A stretch of 64,000 nucleotides of DNA from Geopseudomonas aromaticivorans (GCF_019097855.1 NZ_JAHRGL010000030.1:266997-330996); one strand, 5' to 3'; positions 49,419-59,609 are shown, numbered from the stretch's first letter. Program-made: numbers and translations. Notes: a model not told the origin generated them from the sequence alone.

Positions 49419-50134
49419 GCGTCTTGCTCCTTGACGTCGATCAGATGGAAGTCCGTGCCCTCGCGCTGGCCGCGGCGCAGCGGGTTGCGCGTGCAGTGGC
49501 GGGCATAGGCGGCCTCGACGAAGCGGTACTCGAGATGCTCGTCGCGGCCGCGGGGGATGCCCAGGCGGGTGGTCTGTACGATCTGCGCCGGCCGCTCGCC
49601 GACATCCTCGACGAACAGCCGGTGCCAGTCGAAGCGCTGGCCGTCCCAGTCCGGCACCTTGAGGCCGAGGGTGCGGCACAGCAGGGTCTGTCCGGCACAC
49701 AGCTTCTCCCGCGGGCGTGGCTGCCCCTGGCGGTCGGGGTTGTTGGCCTGCATGCAAGCCAGCGAATCCGGGCCGCTCACCGCATCCTGCCAGGGGAGGG
49801 CGGACTTGATCAGCACCGCGTTGCCGGCGCCGTGGGCGCTGAAGTTCAGCGAGTCGCCGCCGCGGGCGTAGTACATGTAGATGTGCCCGCCGTCGAGGAA
49901 CAGCGCGCGGCGCTTTTCCGTGTAGCCGAGCGAGGCGTGGCTGCCCTTGTCGGTCAGGTAGTAGGCCTCGGTCTCGATGATCCGCGCGCTCAGCCACAGC
50001 TCGCCGACCCGATGGCGGATGATCTTGCCGAGCAGCTCGCGGGCGACCAGGCAGGCGTCGCGGTCAAAGAAGGCGTCGGCCAGCGGGCGGGCGCCGGGCC
50101 AGGGCAGCGGCGTAGCGGAAGGTCGGGCTGGCAT
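49415..50134 (-). CDS. DNA-3-methyladenine glycosylase (AAG/Mpg type)
   Basis: Base-excision glycosylase, 239 residues, monofunctional AAG fold: LARELLGKIIRH, ARIIETEAY (the catalytic Glu region), GHIYMYYARGGDSLN and the LCRTLGLKVPDWDG block. The ATG at 50134 precedes ARPSATPLPWPGARPLADAFF; other in-frame starts upstream exist. It is cotranscribed with the DedA-PAP2 gene and divergent from proA. Confidence 0.9.
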   Translation of the reverse strand: MPARPSATPLPWPGARPLADAFFDRDACLVARELLGKIIRHRVGELWLSARIIETEAYYLTDKGSHASLGYTEKRRALFLDGGHIYMYYARGGDSLNFSAHGAGNAVLIKSALPWQDAVSGPDSLACMQANNPDRQGQPRPREKLCAGQTLLCRTLGLKVPDWDGQRFDWHRLFVEDVGERPAQIVQTTRLGIPRGRDEHLEYRFVEAAYARHCTRNPLRRGQREGTDFHLIDVKEQDA

Positions 50135-50386
50135 GAGAGCGAGATGGGCGGCTGAACGGAGTGCCATGGTAGCAATCCCCGGCAATCGCGGCGCAGGAGA
50201 GATACCGCTGGGCCGTCATGTGGCGGCAGCGCCGGCTGCAGGATGTGTGTTTGCGCACAGCCGGCCGGCATTCTGGGCCGATTCCCGCAGTGCGGATCAG
50301 CCTGCGTACCCGACCGATTCCCCTCGGCTAAGTGGCCAACTCCTGCCGCTCGCCCGCTTTCGCTGGGCTCGGGGCGGTGGCGCGGC

Positions 50387-50392
50387 TATAAT
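50387..50392 (+). promoter_or_regulatory. -10 element of proA
   Basis: A perfect TATAAT 37 bases before the proA ATG, in the 294-base mpg-proA divergent gap. No clear -35; otherwise that gap shows no gene. Confidence 0.45.
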
Positions 50393-50428
50393 CGAGGACT
50401 TTTTCCCCGCAGCCGGATCGCCGAGACC

Positions 50429-51694
50429 ATGACCGAGTCCGTACTCGATTACATGACCCGCCTGGGTCGCGCCGCGCGCGAGGCTTCGCGCGTCACCGCT
50501 CGCGCCACCACCGCGCAGAAGAACAACGCCCTGCTGGCCGCCGCCCGCGCCCTCGATGTCGCGCGCGAGGAGCTGATTCGCGCCAACGCCCTGGATCTGG
50601 ACAACGGCCGCGCCAACGGCCTCGACGAGGCCATGCTCGACCGCCTGGCGCTGACCCCGGCGCGCATCGACGACATGATCGAGGGCCTGCGCCAGGTCGC
50701 CGGCCTGCCCGATCCGATCGGCACCATCCGCGACATGCGCTACCTGCCCTCTGGCATCCAGGTCGGCAAGATGCGCGTCCCGCTGGGCGTGATCGGCATC
50801 ATCTACGAGTCGCGGCCCAACGTGACCATCGACGCCGCCAGCCTGTGCCTGAAGTCCGGCAACGCCACCATCCTGCGTGGCGGCTCCGAGGCGATCCATT
50901 CCAATCGCGCCATCGCCGCCTGCATCCAGCTGGGCCTGGCCGAGGCCGGCCTGCCGGCGGCCTGCGTGCAGGTGGTGGAAACCACCGACCGCGCCGCCGT
51001 GGGTGCGCTGATCGCCATGCCGGAGTTCGTCGACGTCATCGTGCCGCGCGGCGGCAAGGGCCTGATCGAGCGCATCAGCCGCGACGCCAAGGTGCCGGTA
51101 ATCAAGCACCTGGACGGCATCTGCCACGTCTACATCGACGTCGCCGCCGACGTGGACAAGGCGATTCGCGTCGCCGACAACGCCAAGACCCATCGCTACG
51201 CGCCGTGCAACGCCATGGAAACCCTGCTGGTGCACGAGGGCATCGCCGCTCGTGTGCTGCCGCCGCTGGCCGACATCTACCGCGCCAAGGGCGTCGAGCT
51301 GCGCGGCTGCCCGCGCACCCGGGCGCTGCTCGGTGCCGACGTGCTGGAGGCGACCGAGCAAGACTGGCATACCGAGTACAACGCGGCGATCCTGTCGATC
51401 CGCGTGCTCGACTCGCTGGAGCAGGCGATCGAGCACATCAACCACTACGGTTCGCAGCACACCGACGCGATCATCACCGAAAGCTTCACCGACGCGCGGC
51501 GCTTCCTCACCGAGGTGGACTCCAGCTCGGTGATGGTCAACGCCTCGACGCGCTTCGCCGACGGCTTCGAGTACGGTCTGGGCGCCGAGATCGGCATTTC
51601 CACCGACAAGCTGCACGCACGTGGCCCGGTCGGCCTGGAAGGCCTGACCAGCGAGAAATACGTGGTGTTCGGCGACGGTCACGTGCGCGGCTGA
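50429..51694 (+). CDS. proA: Gamma-glutamyl phosphate reductase
   Basis: Second step of proline synthesis, 421 residues, aldehyde-dehydrogenase fold. Conserved blocks include [34 protein letters not shown], and [15 protein letters not shown] with the catalytic cysteine. The start follows the upstream TATAAT. The stop overlaps the nadD ATG by one base. Confidence 0.97.
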   Translation: MTESVLDYMTRLGRAAREASRVTARATTAQKNNALLAAARALDVAREELIRANALDLDNGRANGLDEAMLDRLALTPARIDDMIEGLRQVAGLPDPIGTIRDMRYLPSGIQVGKMRVPLGVIGIIYESRPNVTIDAASLCLKSGNATILRGGSEAIHSNRAIAACIQLGLAEAGLPAACVQVVETTDRAAVGALIAMPEFVDVIVPRGGKGLIERISRDAKVPVIKHLDGICHVYIDVAADVDKAIRVADNAKTHRYAPCNAMETLLVHEGIAARVLPPLADIYRAKGVELRGCPRTRALLGADVLEATEQDWHTEYNAAILSIRVLDSLEQAIEHINHYGSQHTDAIITESFTDARRFLTEVDSSSVMVNASTRFADGFEYGLGAEIGISTDKLHARGPVGLEGLTSEKYVVFGDGHVRG

Positions 51695-52350
51695 TGACCC
51701 AACGCATTGGTCTGCTCGGCGGCACCTTCGATCCGATCCACATCGGCCACCTGCGCGCCGCGCTGGAGGTGGCCGAGCAGTTCGCCCTCGACGAGCTGCG
51801 CCTGATTCCCAGCGCGCGTCCGCCGCATCGCGGCACGCCGCAGGTCAGCGCCCAGGCGCGCCTGGACATGGTGCGCCTGGCGGTGGCCGATGTGCCGCCG
51901 CTGAGCGTGGACGACCGCGAGCTGTGGCGCGACAGGCCGTCGTGGACCATCGACACCCTGGAATCGTTGCGCGCCGAGCTGGGCGCCGAGGTCCAATTGT
52001 TGCTGCTGGTCGGCTGGGATGCCTTCTGCGGTCTGCCGACCTGGCATCGCTGGCAGGAACTGCTCGATCACTGCCACATCCTCGTGCTGCAGCGGCCGGA
52101 CGCCGGCAGCGAGGCACCCGATGCGCTGCGCAACCTGCTGGCCGCGCGCAGCGTGGCCGACCCCAAGGCACTCAAGGGACCGGCCGGGCAGATCGCCTTC
52201 GTCTGGCAGATGCCGCTGGCGATTTCCGCCACGCAGGTCCGCGAGCGCCTCGGCAGCGGCCGTTCCATCCGTTTTCTGGTGCCCGACGCGGTGCTGGCCT
52301 ACATCCATGCGCACGGCCTGTACCGTGCCGCCCCTTCGACTCAAGAGTGA
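51694..52350 (+). CDS. nadD: Nicotinate-nucleotide adenylyltransferase
   Basis: NAD synthesis, forming NaAD from NaMN, 218 residues. The nucleotidyltransferase motifs are [12 protein letters not shown] at the N-terminus and [10 protein letters not shown] near the C-terminus. It is translationally coupled to proA (TGATG). Confidence 0.96.
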   Translation: MTQRIGLLGGTFDPIHIGHLRAALEVAEQFALDELRLIPSARPPHRGTPQVSAQARLDMVRLAVADVPPLSVDDRELWRDRPSWTIDTLESLRAELGAEVQLLLLVGWDAFCGLPTWHRWQELLDHCHILVLQRPDAGSEAPDALRNLLAARSVADPKALKGPAGQIAFVWQMPLAISATQVRERLGSGRSIRFLVPDAVLAYIHAHGLYRAAPSTQE

Positions 52351-52360
52351 ATATCTGACA

Positions 52361-52714
52361 ATGCAAGCCGAACAACTGGTCCAGGTGGTGATTGCCGCCC
52401 TGGAAGACATGAAAGCTCAAGACATCACCACCATCGACGTGCGCGACAAGACCAGCATCACCGACTTCATGGTGATCGCCTCGGGCAGCTCCAGCCGTCA
52501 CGTCAAGTCGCTGGCCGACACCGTGCTGGAGAAGGTCAAGGCGCAGGGCGTCAAGCCGATCGGCAGCGAAGGCCTGGACAGCGGCGAGTGGGGTCTGCTC
52601 GACCTCGGCAACGTGGTGGTGCACGTGATGCAGCCGGCCACCCGCCAGTTCTATGACCTCGAGCGCCTGTGGCAGGGTGCCGAGCAGAGCCGCGCCCAGC
52701 ACGCTGACGAGTAA
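52361..52714 (+). CDS. rsfS: Ribosomal silencing factor RsfS
   Basis: RsfS/YbeB, 117 residues, binds L14 and blocks subunit joining when nutrients are low. Conserved: [36 protein letters not shown] and the FYDLERLW C-terminus. It lies 10 bases after nadD and 9 before rlmH. Confidence 0.96.
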   Translation: MQAEQLVQVVIAALEDMKAQDITTIDVRDKTSITDFMVIASGSSSRHVKSLADTVLEKVKAQGVKPIGSEGLDSGEWGLLDLGNVVVHVMQPATRQFYDLERLWQGAEQSRAQHADE

Positions 52715-52723
52715 GCGGCGGGC

Positions 52724-53191
52724 ATGCGCATCCGACTGATTGCCGTAGGCTCGCGCATGCCGCGCTGGGTCGAGGACGGCTGGCAGGAGTACGTCAAGCG
52801 CCTGCCGCCCGAGCTGACCCTGGAGCTGGTGGAGATTCCGCTGCATACCCGCGGCAAGAATGCCGACGTCGCCCGCCTGATCCGCCAGGAAGGCGAAGCC
52901 ATGCTGGCACGGGTGCAGCCCGGGGAACGCGTGGTCACTCTCGAGGTCCATGGCAAGCCGTGGAGCACCGAGCAGCTGGCTACCGAGCTGGACCGCTGGC
53001 GCCTCGATGCGCGCACCGTCAACCTGATGGTCGGCGGCCCGGAAGGGCTGGCGCCGGAGGTGTGCGCGCGCAGCGAGCAGCGTTGGTCGCTGTCGCCGTT
53101 GACCCTGCCGCACCCGCTGGTGCGGGTGCTGCTTGGCGAACAGATTTATCGCGCCTGGACCGTGTTGTCCGGGCATCCGTACCACAAGTAG
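52724..53191 (+). CDS. rlmH: 23S rRNA (pseudouridine-1915-N3-)-methyltransferase RlmH
   Basis: SPOUT methyltransferase, 155 residues: [19 protein letters not shown] start, [17 protein letters not shown], the knot motif [14 protein letters not shown] and [18 protein letters not shown]. Confidence 0.97.
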   Translation: MRIRLIAVGSRMPRWVEDGWQEYVKRLPPELTLELVEIPLHTRGKNADVARLIRQEGEAMLARVQPGERVVTLEVHGKPWSTEQLATELDRWRLDARTVNLMVGGPEGLAPEVCARSEQRWSLSPLTLPHPLVRVLLGEQIYRAWTVLSGHPYHK

Positions 53192-53209
53192 CGCAGCCCG
53201 CCGTCTCTC

Positions 53210-55129
53210 ATGCCGCAGTCGATCCAGCTCAAGGACCACGAACGCGACGCCCGTCTGGTGCGCAACCGCGCCATCGTCGGCGGGCTGTTCGTGCTGCTGC
53301 TGACCGGTGCGCTGATCGCGCGGCTGTTCTACCTGCAGGTGATCCAGTACGAGCACCACACCACCCTGGCGGAGAACAACCGTATCCACGTGCAGCCGCT
53401 GCCACCGAGCCGCGGGCGCATCTACGACCGCAACGGGGTGGTCATCGCCGACAACCGTCCGAGTTTCAGCCTGACCGTGAGCCGCGAGCGCGCCGGGGAC
53501 TGGCAGCAGGCCCTCGACACCATCGTCGAGGTGCTCGAACTCGGTCCGGAGGAGCGCAGTCTGTTCGAGAAACGCCTGCGCCAGGGCCGCCGGCCCTTCG
53601 AGCCGGTGCCGATCCTGTTCGAGCTGAGCGAGGAGCAGATCGCCCGCATCGCGGTCAACCAGTTCCGTTTGCCGGGGGTCGACGTGGTCGCCCAGCTGGT
53701 CCGCCACTACCCCCAGGGCGAGCACTTCGCCCACTCGGTCGGCTATGTCGGGCGGATCAACGAGCAGGAACTCAAGCGCCTCGATCCGGTGGACTACAGC
53801 GGCACCCACCACATCGGCAAGACCGGCGCGGAGAAGTTCTACGAGGACCTCCTGCACGGTCAGGTCGGTTACGAGGAAGTCGAAACCAACGCCCGCGGCC
53901 GCGTGCTGCGCGTGCTCAAGCACACCGACCCGGTGCCGGGCAAGGACATCACCCTGAGCTTGGATCTCAAGCTGCAGCTGGCGGCTGAGGCGGCGCTGGC
54001 CGGACGCCGCGGTGCGGTGATCGCCATCGAGCCGGCCACCGGCGGCGTGCTGGCCATGGCCAGCCAGCCCAGCTTCGATCCCAACCTGTTCGTCACCGGC
54101 ATCGGTGCCAAGGAGTACGCCGCGCTGCGCGACTCCATCGACCGGCCGCTGTACAACCGCGTGCTGCGTGGCCTGTATCCGCCCGGCTCGACGGTCAAGC
54201 CGCAGGTGGCGCTGGCCGGGCTGGACGCCGGCGTGGTCAACGCCGGCACGCGGGTCTTCGATCCGGGCTACTACCAGCTGCCGGGCAACACTCACAAGTA
54301 CCGCAACTGGAACCGCAGCGGCGATGGCTGGGTGAGTCTCGACCTGGCGCTGGCCCGCTCCAACGACACCTATTTCTACGACCTGGCGATCAAGCTCGGC
54401 ATCGACCGTCTGCACCAGTACATGACGGCCTTCGGTCTCGGTCAGCGGGTCTCGCTCGACCTCGCCGAGGAGGCCGCCGGCCTGATGCCCTCGCGCGAGT
54501 GGAAACGCATCAGCCGCCGCCAGGGCTGGTACCCCGGCGAGACGGTGATCACCGGCATCGGCCAGGGCTACATGCTCACCACGCCGCTGCAGCTGGCCCA
54601 GGCTACCGCGCTGGTCGCCAGTCACGGCCAGTGGCGCCGCCCGCGCCTGCTCCGCGATGCCGACGGCATGAGTGCGGAGCAGCTGATGGACGCCGAGCTG
54701 CTGGAGCGCCGCGAGACGCCGCCGGACATTGTCGCCAAGGATCCGAAGTACTGGAATCTGGTCACCCACGGCATGGTCGAGGTGGTGCACGGCGCGCGCG
54801 GCACCGCACGCAAGGTCGGCCTCGGCTCGCCCTACCTGATCGCCGGCAAGAGCGGCACCGCGCAGGTGGTGGCGATTCGCCAGGGCGAGAAATACGACCG
54901 CAGCAAGGTGCGCGACCGTCACCGCGACCACGCCCTGTTCGTCGCCTTCGCCCCGGCCGACGATCCGAAGATCGCGGTGGCGGTGATGGTGGAGAACGGC
55001 GAGTCGGGCTCCGGCGTAGCCGGGCCGGTGGCCAAGCAGGTGCTGGATGCCTGGCTGCTCGACGAGAATGGCCGGCTCAAGGCCGAGTTCGCACCGCGGC
55101 AGGCGGCGGAGGTACCCCGTGACCACTAA
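53210..55129 (+). CDS. mrdA: Penicillin-binding protein 2
   Basis: Elongation-specific peptidoglycan transpeptidase, 639 residues: a membrane anchor (about 23-43), the dimerisation domain, and a transpeptidase domain with the nucleophile S327 in GSTVKP, SND in ARSNDTYFYD and KSGT in AGKSGTAQVV. It works with RodA, whose gene overlaps its 3' end by 11 bases. No mutation is visible in the catalytic motifs. Confidence 0.97.
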   Translation: MPQSIQLKDHERDARLVRNRAIVGGLFVLLLTGALIARLFYLQVIQYEHHTTLAENNRIHVQPLPPSRGRIYDRNGVVIADNRPSFSLTVSRERAGDWQQALDTIVEVLELGPEERSLFEKRLRQGRRPFEPVPILFELSEEQIARIAVNQFRLPGVDVVAQLVRHYPQGEHFAHSVGYVGRINEQELKRLDPVDYSGTHHIGKTGAEKFYEDLLHGQVGYEEVETNARGRVLRVLKHTDPVPGKDITLSLDLKLQLAAEAALAGRRGAVIAIEPATGGVLAMASQPSFDPNLFVTGIGAKEYAALRDSIDRPLYNRVLRGLYPPGSTVKPQVALAGLDAGVVNAGTRVFDPGYYQLPGNTHKYRNWNRSGDGWVSLDLALARSNDTYFYDLAIKLGIDRLHQYMTAFGLGQRVSLDLAEEAAGLMPSREWKRISRRQGWYPGETVITGIGQGYMLTTPLQLAQATALVASHGQWRRPRLLRDADGMSAEQLMDAELLERRETPPDIVAKDPKYWNLVTHGMVEVVHGARGTARKVGLGSPYLIAGKSGTAQVVAIRQGEKYDRSKVRDRHRDHALFVAFAPADDPKIAVAVMVENGESGSGVAGPVAKQVLDAWLLDENGRLKAEFAPRQAAEVPRDH

Positions 55130-56264
55130 CTTCGACCGCACGCTGTCCAGCGAGGACGTGATGCGCAGGCGCGCCAGCCTGCTGCAGCGCCTGCACATCG
55201 ACGGCCCGCTGCTGCTGCTGCTGCTGACCCTCGGTGCCGTCGGCCTGTTCGTGCTGTATTCGGCCGGCGGCAAGCACTGGGGGTTGCTGCTCAAGCAGAC
55301 CACCTCATTCGGTCTCGGCCTGCTGGCGATGACCGTCATCGCCCAGCTGGAGCCGCGCTTCATGGCGCGCTGGGCGCCGCTGCTGTACGGCGGCGGGGTA
55401 ACCCTGCTGCTCGCCGTGGAGCTTTTCGGCTACACGGCGATGGGCGCCACGCGCTGGATCAACATCCCCGGGGTGATCCGTTTCCAGCCCTCGGAGTTCA
55501 TGAAGCTGATCATGCCGCTGACCATCGCCTGGTACCTGTCCAGTCGCAGCCTGCCGCCCAGCCTCAAGCATCTGCTGATCGCCCTGGTGCTGATCGGCGT
55601 GCCCTTCGTGCTGATCCTCAAGCAGCCGGATCTCGGCACCGGCATGCTGATCCTCGCCTCCGGCGCCTTCGTGCTGTACATCGCCGGGCTGCGCTGGCTG
55701 TGGATCGGCGGCGCGGTGGCGGCGGCGGTGCCGACCGCGGTGGCCATGTGGTACTTCGTCCTGCACGACTACCAGAAGCAGCGCATCCACACCTTCCTCG
55801 ATCCGGAAAGCGATCCGCTGGGTACCGGCTGGAACATCATCCAGTCCAAGGCGGCGATCGGTTCCGGCGGGGTGTTCGGCAAGGGCTGGCTGCTCGGCAC
55901 CCAGTCGCACCTGGATTTTTTGCCGGAAAGCCACACGGACTTTATCATTGCCGTACTCAGCGAGGAGTTCGGGCTGGTGGGCGTGTGCCTGCTGCTGCTG
56001 GTCTATCTGCTGGTGATCGCCCGCGGCCTGACCATCACCGTGCAGGCGCAGACCTTGTTCGGCAAGCTGCTGGCTGGCAGCATCACCATGACCTTCTTCG
56101 TCTACGTGTTCGTCAATATCGGCATGGTCAGCGGATTGCTGCCGGTAGTGGGAGTACCCTTGCCCTTCATCAGTTACGGCGGAACTTCGCTGGTGACGCT
56201 GATGTCTGGTTTTGGCATTTTGATGTCGATCCACACCCACCGGAAGTGGATCGCCCAGGTTTGA
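55119..56264 (+). CDS. rodA: Rod-shape SEDS glycosyltransferase RodA
   Basis: Peptidoglycan polymerase of the elongasome, 381 residues with about ten membrane helices. SEDS signatures: GATRWINIPGVIRFQPSEFM, HDYQKQRIHTFLDPESDPLG, FLPESHTDFIIAVLSEEFGL and GLLPVVGVPLPFISYGGTS. The start is a GTG with GGAGG 6 bases upstream; the ATG at MRRRASLLQRL (14 codons later) is an alternative and is the start I recall in P. aeruginosa. Confidence 0.95.
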   Translation: MTTNFDRTLSSEDVMRRRASLLQRLHIDGPLLLLLLTLGAVGLFVLYSAGGKHWGLLLKQTTSFGLGLLAMTVIAQLEPRFMARWAPLLYGGGVTLLLAVELFGYTAMGATRWINIPGVIRFQPSEFMKLIMPLTIAWYLSSRSLPPSLKHLLIALVLIGVPFVLILKQPDLGTGMLILASGAFVLYIAGLRWLWIGGAVAAAVPTAVAMWYFVLHDYQKQRIHTFLDPESDPLGTGWNIIQSKAAIGSGGVFGKGWLLGTQSHLDFLPESHTDFIIAVLSEEFGLVGVCLLLLVYLLVIARGLTITVQAQTLFGKLLAGSITMTFFVYVFVNIGMVSGLLPVVGVPLPFISYGGTSLVTLMSGFGILMSIHTHRKWIAQV

Positions 56265-56298
56265 GACTGCCGCTTTGAATCCGAGAGTGAAGCATACG

Positions 56299-57300
56299 AT
56301 GCACAGACTGCGCGCATGGGCGCGGCGAGGGATTGCCCTGGTCGGCCTGATCGGCATCGCCACTCCGGCGCTGGCCGGGGACTATCAGGGATCGCCTGTG
56401 GTCGACGAATTCATCGGCGAACTGGTCCGCGACCAGGGCTTCGCCGCCCCCCAGCTGCAGGCGCTGTTCGCCCAGGTGGAGCGCAAGCAGCCGATCCTCG
56501 ACGCCATCGCGCGGCCGGCCGAACGGGTCAAGCCGTGGAAGGAGTACCGGCCGATCTTCCTCACCGACGCGCGGATCAGCCGCGGCGTCGAGTTCTGGAA
56601 CCAGCATGCCGAGGCGCTGGCGCGTGCCGAACGCGAATACGGTGTGCCGGCGCAGGTGATCGTAGCGATCATCGGCGTGGAAACCTTCTTCGGCCGCAAC
56701 ACCGGTAACTGGCGGGTGATCGACGCGCTGGCCACCCTCGGCTTCGACTATCCACCGCGCGCCGACTTCTTCCGCAAGGAGCTGCGCGAGTTCCTCCTGC
56801 TCAGCCGCGAGCAGCAGGTCGATCCGCTCAGCGTGACCGGTTCCTACGCCGGCGCCATGGGGCTGCCACAGTTCATGCCGAGCAGCTTCCGCGCCTATGC
56901 GGTGGACTTCGACCACGACGGCCACATCGACATCTGGAAGAACCCGGTGGACGCCATCGGCAGCGTGGCCAGCTACTTCCAGCGCCACGGCTGGGTCGCC
57001 GGCGACCCGGTGGTGACCCGTGCGCGCGTCGCCGGCACCCGCTTCGCCGACGGCCTGACCCTGGGCCTGGAGCCGGTCAAGTCGGTCGGTGACCTGCGCC
57101 AGCTGGGCTGGACGCCGCTGGACGCGGTAAACGACAACTATGCGGTGACCGCCTTCCGCCTCGAAGGCGCCCAGGGCGACGAGTTCTGGATGGGCCTGCC
57201 CAACTTCTACGTGATCACTCGTTACAACCGCAGCGTGATGTACTCGCTGGCCGTGCATCAGCTGTCCGCCGCCTTGCTGGCGCAGCGTCAGGAGCCGTGA
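56299..57300 (+). CDS. mltB: Lytic murein transglycosylase B (SltB1 type)
   Basis: Periplasmic lytic transglycosylase, 333 residues. Signal peptide RAWARRGIALVGLIGIATPALA, then the MltB catalytic domain with the acid E128 in IIGVETFFGRNTG, and SYAGAMGLPQFMPSS. There is no lipobox, so a soluble SltB1-like form rather than the lipoprotein. The ATG at 56299 is preferred to a TTG 24 bases upstream. A second MltB-type gene lies at 62285-63598. Confidence 0.93.
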   Translation: MHRLRAWARRGIALVGLIGIATPALAGDYQGSPVVDEFIGELVRDQGFAAPQLQALFAQVERKQPILDAIARPAERVKPWKEYRPIFLTDARISRGVEFWNQHAEALARAEREYGVPAQVIVAIIGVETFFGRNTGNWRVIDALATLGFDYPPRADFFRKELREFLLLSREQQVDPLSVTGSYAGAMGLPQFMPSSFRAYAVDFDHDGHIDIWKNPVDAIGSVASYFQRHGWVAGDPVVTRARVAGTRFADGLTLGLEPVKSVGDLRQLGWTPLDAVNDNYAVTAFRLEGAQGDEFWMGLPNFYVITRYNRSVMYSLAVHQLSAALLAQRQEP

Positions 57301-57302
57301 GC

Positions 57303-58319
57303 ATGCGCCTACGGACGTCCCTGGCCCCGCTGGCGCTGATCGGTGTCAGCCTGCTGCTCGGCAGCTGCACGACCTCGCGCGCGCCGACCGACGAGCGCAT
57401 CTCCGGACCCGGCAACTATGCCCGCCCGCACAAGGACGGCGAGCCGTGGTGGAACGTGGATGTCTCGCGCATCCCCGATGCCGTGCCGATGCCGCACAAC
57501 GGCCCGGTCAAGGCCAGTCCCTACACGGTGTTCGGCAAGCCCTACTACCCGATCAGCGACGTGCGCAACTATCGGGTGACCGGCACCGCGTCGTGGTACG
57601 GTACCAAGTTCCACGGCCAGGCCACCGCCAACGGCGAGACCTACGACCTGTACGGCATGACTGCCGCGCACAAGACCCTGCCGCTGCCCAGCTACGTGCG
57701 AGTGACCAACCTGGAGAACGGCAAGAGCGTGATCCTGCGGGTCAACGACCGCGGACCGTTCTATTCCGACCGCATCATCGACCTGTCCTTCGCCGCGGCG
57801 AAGAAGCTCGGCTATGCCGAGGTGGGCACCGCGCGGGTCAAGGTCGAGGGTATCGACCCGCAGCAGTGGTGGGCCCAGCAGGGCCGCCCGGTGCCGCTGG
57901 TACTGGCCGGCAACAGCGCGCCTGCCAACCGCAGCAACAAGCTGCTGAGCCTGCCGGCACCGACCGAGGTGCGCAGCGTGGCGCAGCCGATCGAGCAGTA
58001 CACGCCTCCGCCGGAACAGCACGCCGCCGCGGTCTTGCCGGTCGAACTGGCGGTAAAAAAAAACGCTTCTGCCCCAGTCGCTGGGCTGTATCTCCAGGTG
58101 GGCGCCTTCGCCAACCCGGACGCTGCGGAACTCCTCAAGGCCAAGCTGAACGGCCTGGTGGGGACTGCCCCGGTGTTTATCAGCTCGGTCGTGCGCAACC
58201 AGCAGGTGCTGCACCGCGTACGGCTGGGGCCGATCGAAACTCAGGATGAGGTCCTGCAGCTGCAGGACACCCTGCGCGTGGCCAGTCTTGGCCAGCCGAC
58301 GCTGGTGCGGCCGGACTGA
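57303..58319 (+). CDS. rlpA: Septal lipoprotein RlpA
   Basis: Outer-membrane lipoprotein that is a lytic transglycosylase acting on denuded glycan strands in P. aeruginosa. The 338 residues: signal with lipobox LLLGSC, a DPBB/RlpA catalytic domain (GTASWYGTKFHGQATANGE, then VNDRGPFYSDRIIDLS), a linker, and a C-terminal SPOR domain (about 260-338, LYLQVGAFANPDAAELL). The linker contains an A9 run (58055-58063). ATG 57303 fits the AGGAG site at 57290; a GTG two codons earlier is too close to it. Confidence 0.95.
   Translation: MRLRTSLAPLALIGVSLLLGSCTTSRAPTDERISGPGNYARPHKDGEPWWNVDVSRIPDAVPMPHNGPVKASPYTVFGKPYYPISDVRNYRVTGTASWYGTKFHGQATANGETYDLYGMTAAHKTLPLPSYVRVTNLENGKSVILRVNDRGPFYSDRIIDLSFAAAKKLGYAEVGTARVKVEGIDPQQWWAQQGRPVPLVLAGNSAPANRSNKLLSLPAPTEVRSVAQPIEQYTPPPEQHAAAVLPVELAVKKNASAPVAGLYLQVGAFANPDAAELLKAKLNGLVGTAPVFISSVVRNQQVLHRVRLGPIETQDEVLQLQDTLRVASLGQPTLVRPD
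58055..58063 (+). repeat. A9 homopolymer inside rlpA
   Basis: Nine adenines within GTA-AAA-AAA-AAC (Val-Lys-Lys-Asn, about residues 251-254), just upstream of the SPOR domain. Gain or loss of one base would remove that domain while leaving the catalytic domain intact. Confidence 0.9.
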
Positions 58320-58380
58320 AACCGCAGTGCTGTAATGCCCACCAGGGCCTGATTGACCTACCTAGCTATTCGAGAGACGG

Positions 58381-59541
58381 ATGAACATCACCACCTTCGT
58401 GCACCGCCTGTTCCTGCTTGTCCTGTTCGCCGCTACGCCCGTCGCCTGGGCTGCCGAGCAGGTCGTTCCCGCTGCGCCACAACTGGCGGCCAAGGCCTAC
58501 GTGCTCATGGATGCCGACAGCGGTCGCGTGCTGGTCGAGCAGGTTTCCGACGAGCGTCTGCCGCCGGCCAGCCTGACCAAGCTGATGACTGCCTACATCG
58601 CCACCCTGGAAATCCGCAAGGGCCAGATCAGCGAGAAGGACCAGGTCACCATCAGCGAGCACGCCTGGCGCACCGGCGGCTCGCGGATGTTCGTCCAGGT
58701 CGGCACTCAGGTGGCCCTGGGCGACCTGCTGCACGGCATCATCATCCAGTCCGGCAACGACGCCAGCGTGGCGGTGGCCGAGCATATCGCCGGTAGCGAG
58801 GACGCCTTCGCGGACCTGATGAACACCACGGCGCAGCGCCTCGGCATGACCAACAGCCACTTCATGAACGCCACCGGCCTGCCCCATCCGGAGCACTATT
58901 CGTCGGCCCGCGACATGGCCGTGCTGGCGCGCGCGATCATCAAGGAGGACGCCGAGCACTACGCGATCTACTCGCAGAAGGAGTTCTTCTGGAACAACAT
59001 CAAGCAGCCCAACCGCAACCTGCTGCTGTGGCGCGACAAGACCGTCGACGGCCTGAAGACCGGCCACACCGAGGAAGCCGGCTACTGCCTGGTGGCCTCC
59101 GCAGTACGTGAAGGCCAGCGCCTGATCGCCGTGGTGTTCGGCACCAACAGCGAGCAGGCCCGCGCCGCCGAAACCCAGAAGCTGCTGACCTACGGCTTCC
59201 GCTTCTTCGAGACCCGCAAGTTCTACCAGAAGGGGGCCGAACTGGCCCAGGCGCCGGTGTGGAAGGGCGCCGAGCGTCAGCTCAAGGCCGGCCTGGCCGA
59301 GGACCTGACCCTGACCCTGCCGCGCGGCCAGCTGGACAAGCTGCAGGCCAGCATGAGCCTGCAGCCGATGATCGTCGCCCCGGTGGCGGCCGGCCAGGAA
59401 GTCGGCAAGGTCGAGGTGCGCCTCGGCGAGCAGGTGCTGCACAGCGCGCCGCTGGTGGCCCTCGAAGCGGTCGAAGAGGGTGGTATCTTCCGCCGCGTGT
59501 GGGATAGTATCCGACTGTTTTTCTACGGTTTGTTCAACTGA
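58381..59541 (+). CDS. dacC: D-alanyl-D-alanine carboxypeptidase (PBP5/6 family)
   Basis: Periplasmic low-molecular-weight penicillin-binding protein, 386 residues: signal peptide ending near AWA-AEQ, the nucleophile S64 in ASLTKLM, SGN in IQSGNDASVAV and KTG in DGLKTGHTEEAG. A C-terminal beta domain and an amphipathic membrane helix (RRVWDSIRLFFYGLFN) follow. It trims pentapeptides. The symbol follows the P. aeruginosa locus beside rlpA; dacA would be an equal choice. Confidence 0.94.
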   Translation: MNITTFVHRLFLLVLFAATPVAWAAEQVVPAAPQLAAKAYVLMDADSGRVLVEQVSDERLPPASLTKLMTAYIATLEIRKGQISEKDQVTISEHAWRTGGSRMFVQVGTQVALGDLLHGIIIQSGNDASVAVAEHIAGSEDAFADLMNTTAQRLGMTNSHFMNATGLPHPEHYSSARDMAVLARAIIKEDAEHYAIYSQKEFFWNNIKQPNRNLLLWRDKTVDGLKTGHTEEAGYCLVASAVREGQRLIAVVFGTNSEQARAAETQKLLTYGFRFFETRKFYQKGAELAQAPVWKGAERQLKAGLAEDLTLTLPRGQLDKLQASMSLQPMIVAPVAAGQEVGKVEVRLGEQVLHSAPLVALEAVEEGGIFRRVWDSIRLFFYGLFN

Positions 59542-59609
59542 CCTTCTGACCAGCGCGTGACGCCTCGATCCGGGGCGTCCGCCTTGCGGGCCACAAGTCC
59601 GCCACGACC

